From contig JAJYYK010000002.1 in the NCBI GenBank assembly GCA_021801025.1, positions 186,001 through 250,000 on the forward strand: a stretch of DNA of 64,000 bases, in the 5' to 3' direction. The translations under genes were made by a program, and so were the position numbers. Origin of the DNA: Pseudomonadota bacterium (GTDB taxonomy: Bacteria; Pseudomonadota; Gammaproteobacteria; Burkholderiales; Sulfuriferulaceae). This document shows positions 9,955-18,478 of the stretch, one piece after another. A model generated the notes under the pieces. It had not been told where the DNA came from and ran no database searches. It saw only the letters and a list, made by a program, of their open reading frames with translations. Each line of letters starts with the position of its first letter. The first letter of the stretch is position 1.

Positions 9955-10383
9955 TTAGGCGGCAACGGCCAACACAATGTGCGAAGCCTTGATCAAGGCG
10001 CAAGCACGCACACCCACTTGCAAGCCTAATCCTTCAACACTTTCTTGCGTAATAATGGCGGCCAATTGCTGCCCACCAGCCAAAGTCAACACGACTTCAC
10101 CATTAATCGGACCTGTTTGACAATAACTCACCACACCGCATAACCGATTGCGTGCACTGGTTCTCAGGGGCGAATTTTCTGGTATCACAATCACCCAAGG
10201 CGCCTTGATCAAAGCGTACGCAGCCGACCCTCGCACCAAACTCAGTTCCGCCACACTTTCGTTGGTGACAATCGCCACCAGTTGGTGTCCATGCCCGATG
10301 TCTAATACCACCTCAGCGTTAACAGACCCTATTTTAATGGAGTCAATAATGCCAGAAAATTCATTACGTGCACTGGTTTTCAT
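9955..10383 (-). CDS. modG: Molbindin, tandem Mop/TOBE molybdate-binding protein (ModG-like)
   Basis: A cytoplasmic protein of 142 residues made of two Mop repeats in tandem. The repeats start with TSARNEFSGIID near residue 3 and TSARNRLCGVV near residue 75, and end in similar ALIKA segments. Such di-Mop proteins bind molybdate or tungstate in oligomers and act in molybdenum storage or homeostasis. No helix-turn-helix is present, unlike ModE at 33879. It is last in the fdxB-nifQ-modG group behind a NifA-type promoter. This suits a role in supplying molybdenum for FeMo-cofactor alongside NifQ. Confidence 0.9.
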   Translation of the reverse strand: MKTSARNEFSGIIDSIKIGSVNAEVVLDIGHGHQLVAIVTNESVAELSLVRGSAAYALIKAPWVIVIPENSPLRTSARNRLCGVVSYCQTGPINGEVVLTLAGGQQLAAIITQESVEGLGLQVGVRACALIKASHIVLAVAA

Positions 10384-10424
10384 TCATATTTTCCTTTTCT
10401 GTTTAACAACAGCAAGCTAAATAT

Positions 10425-10440
10425 TTGGTGCGTGCACCAA
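10425..10440. repeat. 16-bp palindrome upstream of modG
   Basis: TTGGTGC and GCACCAA face each other across two bases, and a related GTGCGCACCAA follows at about 10447-10457. It resembles an operator more than a terminator because no T-run follows. No known Mo- or N-regulator box matches it. Confidence 0.45.
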
Positions 10441-10480
10441 CATACGTGCGCACCAAGGCACCCTTTATCAATCTCTGAAG

Positions 10481-11056
10481 CTAAACTTCCAGAGCAAAAC
10501 AAATTGAATATTCATGGCATACCTGACAACTGGGTGCCGGGCACAATTGCACGTCTGCCCGCTCACATAACTGTTTATAAAAGAATTTCTTCCATTTCAT
10601 TGCGCCATCAATATTTCTTCGGTACAAGGCAGTAAAATGCTGTTCCAGCAAACCGGACAACACCGATCGATCTGGGAAACCCATGTCCACATACAAACGA
10701 TCATTGCCCATACAACCACTGGCCAAGGCATAAGCCAGCCATTTGGTCTGCTGGCTGTCATCGTTGCGATGTTCCAAAATCAGCGCCAACAGGTCATTAA
10801 ACTCATCCACCCGGTCTGGGGACCCTCGCGCATCAAGTGCATCGCTTAATACATCATGCGCCGCCGGGAAATGCTGCGCCAATAAATCCATGAATGCAGC
10901 ACGATCCAGACCCAGGCAGTAACCCGGTGGGTCAATTGCTCCCCGGCATACAGACAAAATAACGCTGGCAAAAACTTGTGTGGGCGCATGATCCGGTTCT
11001 GTTGCATAGACCAGTAAATCATTCATTTGCGTTTGTGCTTTCAGCGCTAAATTCAT
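10481..11056 (-). CDS. nifQ: NifQ, molybdenum donor for FeMo-cofactor
   Basis: A 191-residue protein ending in the NifQ signature C-X4-C-X2-C-X5-C (CPAPSCQVCHEYSIC), which holds the Fe-S/Mo cluster used to hand molybdenum to the NifEN-NifH assembly site. Length and the helical N-terminal region fit the family. It sits between fdxB (21-base gap) and modG in one predicted operon, so electron donor, Mo carrier and Mo store are encoded together. Confidence 0.95.
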   Translation of the reverse strand: MNLALKAQTQMNDLLVYATEPDHAPTQVFASVILSVCRGAIDPPGYCLGLDRAAFMDLLAQHFPAAHDVLSDALDARGSPDRVDEFNDLLALILEHRNDDSQQTKWLAYALASGCMGNDRLYVDMGFPDRSVLSGLLEQHFTALYRRNIDGAMKWKKFFYKQLCERADVQLCPAPSCQVCHEYSICFALEV

Positions 11057-11076
11057 GATGATCCCCCATGTATCAG

Positions 11077-11388
11077 CTAACTTGTGGCCATCGGGCTATG
11101 GGTATAACACTTTTTCGGACAAATTTTTGAGCACGCCATGCAACCGATACAATTTTCCTGGTGCGCGATGGTCATAACTTTTTTTTCATACTCCTCATCG
11201 TCATCATCATCTTCCGAATCCAGCGCCACGACCTCTCCATCGGCATCAATACCGACCAATTGCAGCACATCGCGTGAACACACTTTAAAACAACGGCCAC
11301 AACCGATACATTTTTCCTGATTCAATTTCTCCACAAACTGGGGTGTCCATACTTCCCCACTCGGTAAAATGATCTTAAAAACGTCCAT
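11077..11388 (-). CDS. fdxB: FdxB, nif-specific ferredoxin III (two 4Fe-4S)
   Basis: A 103-residue bacterial-type ferredoxin. The first cluster motif is [11 protein letters not shown] and the second is [16 protein letters not shown] very acidic linker ([12 protein letters not shown]) separates them, which is characteristic of nif-specific ferredoxin III. It is thought to donate electrons to nitrogenase or cofactor assembly. It is the first gene behind a NifA-type promoter with an exact upstream site. Confidence 0.94.
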   Translation of the reverse strand: MDVFKIILPSGEVWTPQFVEKLNQEKCIGCGRCFKVCSRDVLQLVGIDADGEVVALDSEDDDDDEEYEKKVMTIAHQENCIGCMACSKICPKKCYTHSPMATS

Positions 11389-11433
11389 GTCAGCCCCTGA
11401 TTCGCATATGCAAAGTTGAAATATACTTACTCA

Positions 11434-11449
11434 AGCCAAAACCATGCCA
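11434..11449 (-). promoter_or_regulatory. Sigma-54 promoter of fdxB-nifQ-modG
   Basis: On the minus strand this reads TGGCATGGTTTTGGCT, with GG and GC 12 bases apart. The predicted start near 11423 gives a 35-base leader. The exact NifA site at 11533-11548 lies about 117 bases upstream. Confidence 0.75.
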
Positions 11450-11532
11450 AAAATGTATGCATGAATAAACAGCCATATTCAATGATGTGTTTGGACGGCG
11501 ATGAACAAAACCACGTGTGTTTTGTCAGGATG

Positions 11533-11548
11533 TGTAACAAACATGACA
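11533..11548. promoter_or_regulatory. NifA upstream activator site (TGT-N10-ACA)
   Basis: This is an exact TGT-N10-ACA match centred about 117 bases upstream of the predicted fdxB transcription start. It lies just beyond the 3' end of the 120-residue ORF. Confidence 0.75.
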
Positions 11549-11558
11549 AATCCGCTGA

Positions 11559-11921
11559 CTACCTTGGACGATTTTGCATCAATTCAAACCGTGCTGATCC
11601 TGACGAATTTCCGCAGTGCCCCATTCCAAACCAACTGAATACACGGCTCAACCACTGTCCGCTTTCCAGCAACCAGGCGGTTTGCATTTCATAGAAAGAC
11701 ACTTCTTCATAAAAAATGTCATTGTCATCCAGCAGATACCGGGTCAGGGCATACTCATGATGAGAATAACAACAGCGCCCCTGGCTGTCATAACCCAGCA
11801 TTTTTTCCGCCCGCGCAGAAGGCTCTTCAAAATGTTCAAAGCGCGTGGCCACGATCAGTGTCTCACCCGCCACGTCTTCTGGCGCATCAATTGGCAACAA
11901 ATTTGGCAACAAACCGGACAT
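11559..11921 (-). CDS. Unrecognised 120-aa protein in the nif cluster
   Basis: I do not recognise the family. The protein is acidic and aromatic-rich, with no signal peptide or membrane helix. It has an odd CCYSHHEYA stretch near residue 50 and one further Cys near residue 102. A clear AGGAGG ribosome site precedes the ATG. It is collinear with the nif genes, lying 189 bases after the CCE_0567-like gene and ending just before the NifA site of fdxB. Position suggests an accessory nitrogen-fixation role, possibly metal-related given the Cys/His patch, but that is inference only. Confidence 0.7.
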   Translation of the reverse strand: MSGLLPNLLPIDAPEDVAGETLIVATRFEHFEEPSARAEKMLGYDSQGRCCYSHHEYALTRYLLDDNDIFYEEVSFYEMQTAWLLESGQWLSRVFSWFGMGHCGNSSGSARFELMQNRPR

Positions 11922-12110
11922 ATTTCCTCCTGACGATAGCCATGCATCCTTGTCCCTACAACGTGTTTATGGCGTCGGCGTAATGCATATCAAGACAGCG
12001 CAATCAAGCAGAAAGCCCCCTGCAAGAAGCGCTACTGAGCGCGCATACGGGCCTGCGGAACGGGTTGTGTGTCCCTTCACGACGACAATCGGTTAATCTG
12101 ATCCATTACT

Positions 12111-12308
12111 CTACCCGCCAGCTTCCGCCAACAACTTGCGTGCCTCAGTCAGCGCCAGATGCGCATCGTAGGTTTTCTGGGCAAGTTCCATAATATGTTC
12201 CCACCCTGTGGGCAAATCTTCCGACAAATCATGCAAGTCCATTTTAAGCGCAGTCGCCTGTTGATTCAGCTTTTTCACTTTTGCCTTCAATGCATCCAAT
12301 TCTTCCAT
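12111..12308 (-). CDS. CCE_0567-like small helical nif-associated protein
   Basis: A 65-residue protein of two predicted amphipathic helices (MEELDALKAKVKKLNQQATA, then a segment around TYDAHLALTEARKLLAEAGG). Length and wording match the small Rop-like/CCE_0567 family that follows nifX and DUF269 in many diazotrophs; the founding member folds as a helical hairpin. Biochemical role is unknown. It starts nine bases after the DUF269 gene with an AGGAG ribosome site, so it is co-translated with it. Confidence 0.85.
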   Translation of the reverse strand: MEELDALKAKVKKLNQQATALKMDLHDLSEDLPTGWEHIMELAQKTYDAHLALTEARKLLAEAGG

Positions 12309-12317
12309 GTTGTGCTC

Positions 12318-12791
12318 CTAACCGTATTTGGCTACTTCAGGAAATTGCTCGATCATCCCTACCCCTGCAGTGACATACTTCTCACCTTCTGATGCCAAAT
12401 TTTCCAGATCGGGGAAACCGAAACGATGCACATCACGCAGTTGCTTGTTAACCACAATCAACCGACCCGCCATCAACACCAAACGCCCAAAGCCTTCATG
12501 AGACATTTTCATCATCGGCGACACCATCACGCCAGTACGACGTTCAATGGACAGACCTACCGCATTAAAGAACAATTCCAGACGCCACAAGGTTTCGGGA
12601 TCAGGATCACCAATAATCGGCATTTCGCGCCGCTGCTCCTTGGTGATAATGTAGGGGGCCAGCAACATCTCATCGGATTTCCCTTCCCATGCACCGTGGG
12701 TATCCTGTGCGCGCCATTGTTTAATCAATTCCTTGACAAACAGCGTATCCAGGGGCAAAACGGTGTTTTCCATCACGATGGCATCATTCAT
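12318..12791 (-). CDS. NifX-associated protein (DUF269)
   Basis: A 157-residue member of the DUF269 family, found almost only downstream of nifX. Landmarks are [17 protein letters not shown], a Lys-rich KEQRREMP turn, and the conserved [20 protein letters not shown] followed by FGFPDL. It probably assists FeMo-cofactor maturation, though the mechanism is not established. Its start overlaps the nifX stop by eight bases, which indicates translational coupling. Confidence 0.92.
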   Translation of the reverse strand: MNDAIVMENTVLPLDTLFVKELIKQWRAQDTHGAWEGKSDEMLLAPYIITKEQRREMPIIGDPDPETLWRLELFFNAVGLSIERRTGVMVSPMMKMSHEGFGRLVLMAGRLIVVNKQLRDVHRFGFPDLENLASEGEKYVTAGVGMIEQFPEVAKYG

Positions 12792-13194
12792 TTTCTACCT
12801 CATCTTCAAAATTTATTACCCGCTCTTGATCTTTGAGCAGTGCTTTACGCAACCAGGGTGGTGGCGTTCCTTTTACAACATCCTGCAACTTGTCGAGAAT
12901 ATCCATAATAGCTTCGGGTTGAGGCACTTTGATTGGGTGTATCTTGCTGGCCACCACCCGTGCCGCGCCTGAACCGCCAATCGCTGCGATATAAAGTATC
13001 GCGCAATCACGAATGGCATCAATCTTCGGTCCAAGCTTGTCCTCATCGCCATCTTCTTTTAAATCACCTTCAAAAGTAAATGTTTCGACAAAGGCATAAC
13101 CGTCAGCCCTGACATCGTAGACGGCGATGTTCTTGGCCCAACCGAAATGCGCGTCAACACGCTGCAGGTCTTGTGTGGCAAAAGCAACTTTCAT
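12784..13194 (-). CDS. nifX: NifX, FeMo-cofactor precursor carrier
   Basis: A 136-residue protein of the NifX/NifB-C/NafY fold. It opens [20 protein letters not shown], the canonical NifX start, and contains the loop [12 protein letters not shown] and a Pro-rich end near [12 protein letters not shown]. NifX binds NifB-co and VK-cluster and passes them to NifEN. An AGGAGA ribosome site precedes the ATG. It follows nifN by 23 bases. Confidence 0.95.
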   Translation of the reverse strand: MKVAFATQDLQRVDAHFGWAKNIAVYDVRADGYAFVETFTFEGDLKEDGDEDKLGPKIDAIRDCAILYIAAIGGSGAARVVASKIHPIKVPQPEAIMDILDKLQDVVKGTPPPWLRKALLKDQERVINFEDEVENE

Positions 13195-13217
13195 GATGGT
13201 CTCCTATGTGAATAAAA

Positions 13218-14585
13218 TCAACAAACTGTTTCAGCGGCGACAGATGTTTCGACCACTTTGTTAGCAGGCAATGACCAACTGTCAGGATGGTTTTCATGTG
13301 AGGCAGCCATCAACATATTCCCAATTTCAAAAATCAGCCCCCGCGTTCCACGATAACCGACCGATACACAATGCGCACTGCCAAGCCGGTCAAACATCGG
13401 AATGCCCATACGAAAAAATGGAATGCCCAACCGTTCGGCAGCCTGACGTCCATGCGAATGAGTCAGCAACAGATCGCACCCCCTGGCACGCAGCTCGAGA
13501 TCTTCCAGATCGCCGATAATGACTTCGTCTGCCGGCAATTCGGCAAGCACCGGGGATTTGGTCGTCGTCACCACTGCACTCAGCACACAGCCCATTTCAG
13601 CCAGCCAATGCCCCATGGCACACAGCAAATCCGGCTCGGCGCCGATGGCCATTTTTTTCCCCCCAAAGAAAAAATGACCGTCCAGCATGGCGTCCACCAA
13701 CTGACTACGTTGACGGCGATATTTCTGCGGCACCGGGCGACCTGAAATACGTGAAAGCGCCATTAAAAACCGGTCATTCGCTTCCAGACCGGTCAGCCGG
13801 TCAAATACCTCATACCCCACGCCGGTGCGCGTTTCAAGTTCCTGCGCGCTGGCGCGCATCTGTTCGCCGATGACCAGGGTCAACACGGAAGCCCCCATGG
13901 CACGCACTTCTTTCAACGTCGTGCCGCCAAGCGTACAAGGGCTGAAGTCATCAGGAATATGTCCATCCAGCGAACCGGAAACATCCGGCATAATCAACGC
14001 TTGCAAATCGAAAGCGGTGATGATTTCGCGCAGTTCTTCAATGTCCCCCGCTGTCAGGTGGCAACCCACTAACACGTTCACCTGGTGAGTGATTCTCATC
14101 TTTGTGGTTTCTGTTAACGACAGGATCATGCACTGCACCGCTTTTGCCCAACCATCCTGAAACGCACCGGTATAATCCGGCGTCGAGGCATACACCACCT
14201 GGGTGTCACCCAGCTCCGGGTGTTTAGCGCGTATCAGTTTCAAATCGCCGTCAACGTCTTCCCCCTTGGTTTCCGTCAGCCCTGTGGAACAGATCCCGAT
14301 TAAATCGGGATTCGCCCGTTTTTTAATATTTAAAATGGCTTTTTCAATGTTATCGCTGCCACCTAAAATCGTGGTGGCTTCATTCATCGCCGTGGTCTGC
14401 AAAGGAATCGCTTCGCGAAAGTGCCTGACCAGCAGCACCAGGCCAAAACCAGTACACCCTTGCGAACCATGCATCATCGGCATGCAGGCGTTCATGCCCA
14501 TATAGGCGTAGCTGGCGCCTAGCGGCTGACTCATTTTGAGCGGATTGACCGTACACGATTTTTTGGATTCAACGACATTTGCCAT
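13218..14585 (-). CDS. nifN: NifN, cofactor scaffold subunit
   Basis: A 455-residue paralogue of NifK that pairs with NifE as the scaffold for FeMo-cofactor assembly. Family blocks include CTVNPLKMSQPLGASYAYMG with a P-cluster-type Cys, HGSQGCTGFG and STGLTETKGEDVDG. The ATG at 14583-14585 follows GGGAG and lies one base after the nifE stop (TGATATG). A longer frame starting at 14651 runs inside nifE and is unlikely. Confidence 0.96.
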   Translation of the reverse strand: MANVVESKKSCTVNPLKMSQPLGASYAYMGMNACMPMMHGSQGCTGFGLVLLVRHFREAIPLQTTAMNEATTILGGSDNIEKAILNIKKRANPDLIGICSTGLTETKGEDVDGDLKLIRAKHPELGDTQVVYASTPDYTGAFQDGWAKAVQCMILSLTETTKMRITHQVNVLVGCHLTAGDIEELREIITAFDLQALIMPDVSGSLDGHIPDDFSPCTLGGTTLKEVRAMGASVLTLVIGEQMRASAQELETRTGVGYEVFDRLTGLEANDRFLMALSRISGRPVPQKYRRQRSQLVDAMLDGHFFFGGKKMAIGAEPDLLCAMGHWLAEMGCVLSAVVTTTKSPVLAELPADEVIIGDLEDLELRARGCDLLLTHSHGRQAAERLGIPFFRMGIPMFDRLGSAHCVSVGYRGTRGLIFEIGNMLMAASHENHPDSWSLPANKVVETSVAAETVC

Positions 14586-14586
14586 A

Positions 14587-15972
14587 TCAAATCTCCCATG
14601 GCACAGGGCGGCGAACTTGATCCCATACGGGGTGATACAGAGACTGATCAATCTGTTTCACCAACTCAACCATGCCTTCATAACCGGCATAGGCGTGATG
14701 CCGTTCCTGATTGATGTCCAGCCAGGGCATTTTTGCCTTGAGCGCAATAAACTGGGAACGCCCACCGGACAACATGATGTCGGCGCGCGCATCCTTCAGC
14801 ATGTTGTAAATTTCGCGTGGCGTCATGTCATCCACCGCATGCGCATCATCTGCCATCATGCCTTTAATTTTTTCCTTGTCTTCTGCTGTAGATTTCTTGG
14901 TGCTGGTGCCCACCACATCCATGCCCACTTCCTGCAGTGCAGCCACCACGGACCAGGATTTCACCCCACCCGTAATCAGCAACACACGTTTGTCCTTAAG
15001 CCTGGGTGTGTAGCCTTTCATACGTTGCCATGCACGCGTCTCTTCCCGTTGAATCAGCGCTTCAGTGCGCGCAAGCAACTCATCCGGCGCGCCCTGGCGC
15101 ACCAAAAGCCCCGCGATCTGGCGCAAAGAATCCGACATGTCGGATATTCCATAAAATGAACCTTCAAAATAAGGGATGGCATAGCGCTCTTCCATTTTGC
15201 GTGCAATATTGATCATGGCTTTTGAGCACACCATCATCGCCGCTTTCGCGCGGTGCGAATAAGCCACTTCCCTGTATTTGGAATCCCCGCTGATACAGGC
15301 CAGCAAACGTATGCCCAGCTCATCCAGCAGCGGCTTGATCTGCCATAATTCACCGGCAAGGTTGTATTCACCAATGATGTTGATGTCATAGGGGGTGGTG
15401 TATTCCGGCTCGGCCGTGCCAATAACATAATCCAGCAAGGCTTCGGCACCCAATTTATTACCGATATTTTTGTTGCCCACAAATCCCGGTGCATCGACCG
15501 GAATAATGGGTTTGCCAAATTTTTGCGCAGCCGCTTTGCATACCGCCTCAATGTCATCGCCAATCAGTGCAGTGACACAGGTCTGGTACACGAACACCGC
15601 TGGCGGATCGTATTTTTCGATAATTTCTTTAATGGAACGGTACAGATGCTTCTCGCCGCCATAGATGACATCGAGTTCGCTGATATCGGTGGTAAAGCCG
15701 GTGCGATACAAGGTTGAACCGGAAGAACTGGCGTTGCGGTTATCCCAGGAGTTGCCCTCACAGGCAATCGGACCATGCACCAAATGTGCTACATCGGTGA
15801 GCGGCTGCAAGGCAATTTTTGCACCGTCAAATGCGCACCCCCCTGCGGCAGCACCCGGGACCAGCTGCTTGGTACACCCTTTTTTGCGCTCTTTTTCAGA
15901 TTTCCCCTGATTGACATCGCAACCCGGTTCATTGAGCACTTCCTGCACTTTGACTGCGAGCTTGGCTGACAT
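14587..15972 (-). CDS. nifE: NifE, cofactor scaffold subunit
   Basis: A 461-residue NifD paralogue. The N-terminus has GCDVNQGKSEKERKKGCTKQ, then GAAAGGCAFDGAKIAL, HGPIACEGNSWDNR and [16 protein letters not shown], giving the Cys ligands for the bridging cluster. With NifN it receives NifB-co and completes FeMo-cofactor with NifH. It sits 30 bases after a FeSII-like ferredoxin, inside the nifHDK-ENX run. I saw no separate promoter, so readthrough from nifH is expected. Confidence 0.97.
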   Translation of the reverse strand: MSAKLAVKVQEVLNEPGCDVNQGKSEKERKKGCTKQLVPGAAAGGCAFDGAKIALQPLTDVAHLVHGPIACEGNSWDNRNASSSGSTLYRTGFTTDISELDVIYGGEKHLYRSIKEIIEKYDPPAVFVYQTCVTALIGDDIEAVCKAAAQKFGKPIIPVDAPGFVGNKNIGNKLGAEALLDYVIGTAEPEYTTPYDINIIGEYNLAGELWQIKPLLDELGIRLLACISGDSKYREVAYSHRAKAAMMVCSKAMINIARKMEERYAIPYFEGSFYGISDMSDSLRQIAGLLVRQGAPDELLARTEALIQREETRAWQRMKGYTPRLKDKRVLLITGGVKSWSVVAALQEVGMDVVGTSTKKSTAEDKEKIKGMMADDAHAVDDMTPREIYNMLKDARADIMLSGGRSQFIALKAKMPWLDINQERHHAYAGYEGMVELVKQIDQSLYHPVWDQVRRPVPWEI

Positions 15973-16002
15973 GATTTATCCTAAAAGGGCTCTCACAACA
16001 CA

Positions 16003-16350
16003 TCAATCAAAAGCAACCATGATTTGCTCATCGGTCACACGGTACTCACAAGCCAGACGCCACAGAGGCGGATGATCGGGCAGGGTGTCTGCGCGATACT
16101 GAAGCGGGGACAATTTACCCACTGCCAACAACAAATATCGTTCCCTTTCACTGAGCCGTATCATACTGGTCTCTGGTCGCAACGGTGCCACCTTGACTGC
16201 ACAGGCGCCGCAGTTTCCTTCCATGCAATCACACGGCAGGGGGATACCATGTGCTCTGGCCAGATCCAGCAAACTGCCTTCTGGAAACCGGTCCACATCC
16301 ACCTGCACCTTCTCGACTAATTTCATGCCCACAAAACTGATCTTGCCCAT
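16003..16350 (-). CDS. [2Fe-2S] ferredoxin, FeSII-like paralogue
   Basis: A 115-residue plant-type ferredoxin with the ligand set C-X4-C-X2-C inside PCDCMEGNCGACAVKV and a fourth Cys in WRLACEYRV. The C-terminal half (LSERERYLLLAVGKLSP, then TDEQIMVAFD) follows the same plan as the FeSII-like neighbour at 16391, including its extra helical loop, so the two look like an old duplication. The ATG at 16350 has a GGGGG ribosome site; a GTG three codons upstream is less likely. It may act as a second protective or electron-carrying ferredoxin for nitrogenase. Confidence 0.85.
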   Translation of the reverse strand: MGKISFVGMKLVEKVQVDVDRFPEGSLLDLARAHGIPLPCDCMEGNCGACAVKVAPLRPETSMIRLSERERYLLLAVGKLSPLQYRADTLPDHPPLWRLACEYRVTDEQIMVAFD

Positions 16351-16390
16351 GGCGAACACCCCCGTTTACCGCTGTGATGATGTCGCGGAC

Positions 16391-16768
16391 TTAATCAATC
16401 CCTATCCCGGGTTCGCCACTAAAGCGCACCAAAATATCCTCATCACGAGGAATAAACTGACAGGCCAAACGATAAGCCGGTGGCATATCACTCACCTCGG
16501 CATTCTTCAATTCCTGCTTGGTAATCAACCCTTCCGCCACCAGGGTATGGCGTTCCTTTTCAGTGAGCGCCTGACTCATGCGAGGCTTGTCTTCCAGCGA
16601 AGTCACCTTGATGACACAGGAACCGCATTCGCCATCTTCACATTCAAACGGCAAAGGGATCTTGTTTTTCTTGGCAAGTTTCAGCACGCTGTGGGTCGTC
16701 TCGCCGGCAATGGCATACACCGTGATGTCTTTTTCCAGCAGAGGCGAACTAAAAGTAATTGTGGCCAT
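16391..16768 (-). CDS. FeSII-like (Shethna protein II) [2Fe-2S] ferredoxin, nitrogenase protection
   Basis: A 125-residue ferredoxin that strongly resembles Azotobacter FeSII, the protein that locks oxidised nitrogenase into an inactive, O2-tolerant complex. The start MATITFSSPL, ligands Cys43/Cys48/Cys51 in FECEDGECGSC and Cys103 in YRLACQF, the lysine-rich LTEKERHTL helix region and the ending VRFSGEPG all follow FeSII wording. The ATG at 16768 has an AAGGAAA ribosome site. It lies directly after nifK and is co-transcribed with the nitrogenase genes, a sensible place for conformational protection. Similarity is from memory, not alignment. Confidence 0.85.
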   Translation of the reverse strand: MATITFSSPLLEKDITVYAIAGETTHSVLKLAKKNKIPLPFECEDGECGSCVIKVTSLEDKPRMSQALTEKERHTLVAEGLITKQELKNAEVSDMPPAYRLACQFIPRDEDILVRFSGEPGIGID

Positions 16769-16829
16769 GTTATGTTTCCTTTTTGTGCGCGGGCAGTGAG
16801 CGACGGGCAGCCCCATCGCTCACCGTCCA

Positions 16830-18368
16830 TTAACGAATGATGTCGTAGCTGTAATCCGTTTTCGATGTGTCGATGGTATTGGCATCAAGCGCTTCGAAAA
16901 TCTCATCCAGAATCGCAACCATCACCCGCAATGAACCTTCATAACCCCAAATCGGAAAACGATGATAATGGTGGCGATCAAAAATCGGAAAGCCCATGCG
17001 AACCAAAGGCACATTGCAGTCTCTTTCCAGGTATTTGCCATAGGTATTGCCGATCAGCAAATCAACCGGTTCCGTGAACAGCAAGGAACGCATGTGCCAA
17101 AGATCTTTTTTCGGGTACACATGACAGCCTGCGCCAAATGGAGAAGCATCAAACAAGGCTTGCACTTTTTCGGCCCATTCCGGACCACCGTTGGTGGACA
17201 ACACATGCACAGGCTCGGCACCCAGTTCCAGCAAAAATGCGGTCATACCCAACATCAGGTCGGGATCGCCATACAAGGCAAATTTTTTGCCATGAATATG
17301 CGCGCTGGAATCAGCGATGGCATCCATCAGCCGACCGCGTTCTTTCTCCAGAGATTCCGGAATGGGTTTTCCTGTCAAGCGAGAAATTTCCATCAGAAAC
17401 TGGTCGGTGCCCGCCACGCCCATAGGGTGGTACAACGCAACCACTTCCTGGCCTGTTTCTGCGATGTACTTGGTGGTCTTTTCGGTAGAAAAACCCTGAA
17501 AGGACAGCGTGGCTTTCGCATTCAGGGCCTGTTTGACTTCATCCTTGGTGGTGCCGCCATCATACATGCGGAATTCGCCATCAGTCGGCGTGTTCCAGAC
17601 ATCAGAAGGATCGCATACCACCGTATAATCCGCCCCAAACAGATCCAGGATACGACGAATCTCCGGCATATTGCCCACCACATTGCCATCGAAGCCGCCG
17701 ATAAAGTTGATGGATTCGTTCGGGGTGCGTTCTTTGCCTTCCCAAAAGTGGGTCAATACCCCTTTCAATGCGTTGTCGTAACCAGTGATATGGCTGCCAA
17801 CAAAAGCGGGTGTATGTGCATAGGGCACATCGAAATCTTCCGTCACACTGCCTTTTTGTTTGGCGGTACGGATAAACGAACCCAGATCGTCGCCAATCAC
17901 CTCAGCCATACAGGTGGTGCTCACTGCAATCATGTCTGGCTTATATAAGCTGTAAGCATTCTGCAAGCCATCCACCATATTGTTCAAACCACCGAACACT
18001 GCCGCATCCTCGGTCATGGAGGACGACACGCAAGAGGTTGGCTCTTTGAAATGACGTGAAAAATGCGAACGGTAGTAGGCCACGCAACCTTGTGAACCGT
18101 GAACGAAAGGCAGGGTTTTGGCAAACCCGACGGCAGCAAATACCGCACCCAATGGCTGGCAAGCCTTGGCCGGATTCACCGTCAGACCTTCGCGGGCAAA
18201 ATTCAGATCCTGATATTCCTTGCTCTTGGTCCATTCACGAATTTCTTCCATTTTTTCTATTGGAAAGCCGAACTCGAACTGTTCTTTCTTTTTCGCAAAC
18301 ATTTCCACATATTCCGGCTCACGAAACAGCATTTCGTGATCGATGACTTTTTCAGCATTTTGACTCAT
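16830..18368 (-). CDS. nifK: NifK, molybdenum-iron protein beta subunit
   Basis: A 512-residue beta subunit of dinitrogenase. P-cluster ligands fall at Cys70 ([12 protein letters not shown]), Cys95 ([10 protein letters not shown]) and Cys153 ([12 protein letters not shown]), the same positions as in Azotobacter. The N-terminal extension ahead of the core ([20 protein letters not shown]) is the standard group I form. It is third in the nifHDK operon, separated from nifD by a 110-base repeat-bearing gap. Confidence 0.98.
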   Translation of the reverse strand: MSQNAEKVIDHEMLFREPEYVEMFAKKKEQFEFGFPIEKMEEIREWTKSKEYQDLNFAREGLTVNPAKACQPLGAVFAAVGFAKTLPFVHGSQGCVAYYRSHFSRHFKEPTSCVSSSMTEDAAVFGGLNNMVDGLQNAYSLYKPDMIAVSTTCMAEVIGDDLGSFIRTAKQKGSVTEDFDVPYAHTPAFVGSHITGYDNALKGVLTHFWEGKERTPNESINFIGGFDGNVVGNMPEIRRILDLFGADYTVVCDPSDVWNTPTDGEFRMYDGGTTKDEVKQALNAKATLSFQGFSTEKTTKYIAETGQEVVALYHPMGVAGTDQFLMEISRLTGKPIPESLEKERGRLMDAIADSSAHIHGKKFALYGDPDLMLGMTAFLLELGAEPVHVLSTNGGPEWAEKVQALFDASPFGAGCHVYPKKDLWHMRSLLFTEPVDLLIGNTYGKYLERDCNVPLVRMGFPIFDRHHYHRFPIWGYEGSLRVMVAILDEIFEALDANTIDTSKTDYSYDIIR

Positions 18369-18388
18369 TTTAAATTCTCCTAACGTTC

Positions 18389-18465
18389 GTAGGGTGGGTC
18401 AGGCACACAGCACACCAGACCCGCCAATTCGGTGGTGGGTGATCCGCAGATCAAACCCACCCTAC
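18389..18465. repeat. Dispersed-type hairpin repeat between nifD and nifK
   Basis: GTAGGGTGGGT (18389-18399) pairs exactly with 18455-18465, enclosing GTGGTGGGTG-type sequence and a competing inner GGGTC/GACCC pair. The wording resembles the GTAGGGTGGG intergenic repeats common in proteobacteria and cyanobacteria. It could fold in the nifDK mRNA and influence relative expression. Confidence 0.6.
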
Positions 18466-18478
18466 TCTCACTGCTGCA

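Noticed and set aside
16962-17948. A long open frame on the plus strand opposite nifK
   Set aside because: It is the mirror of nifK codon structure, with low-complexity His/Gln/Arg composition and no family resemblance.
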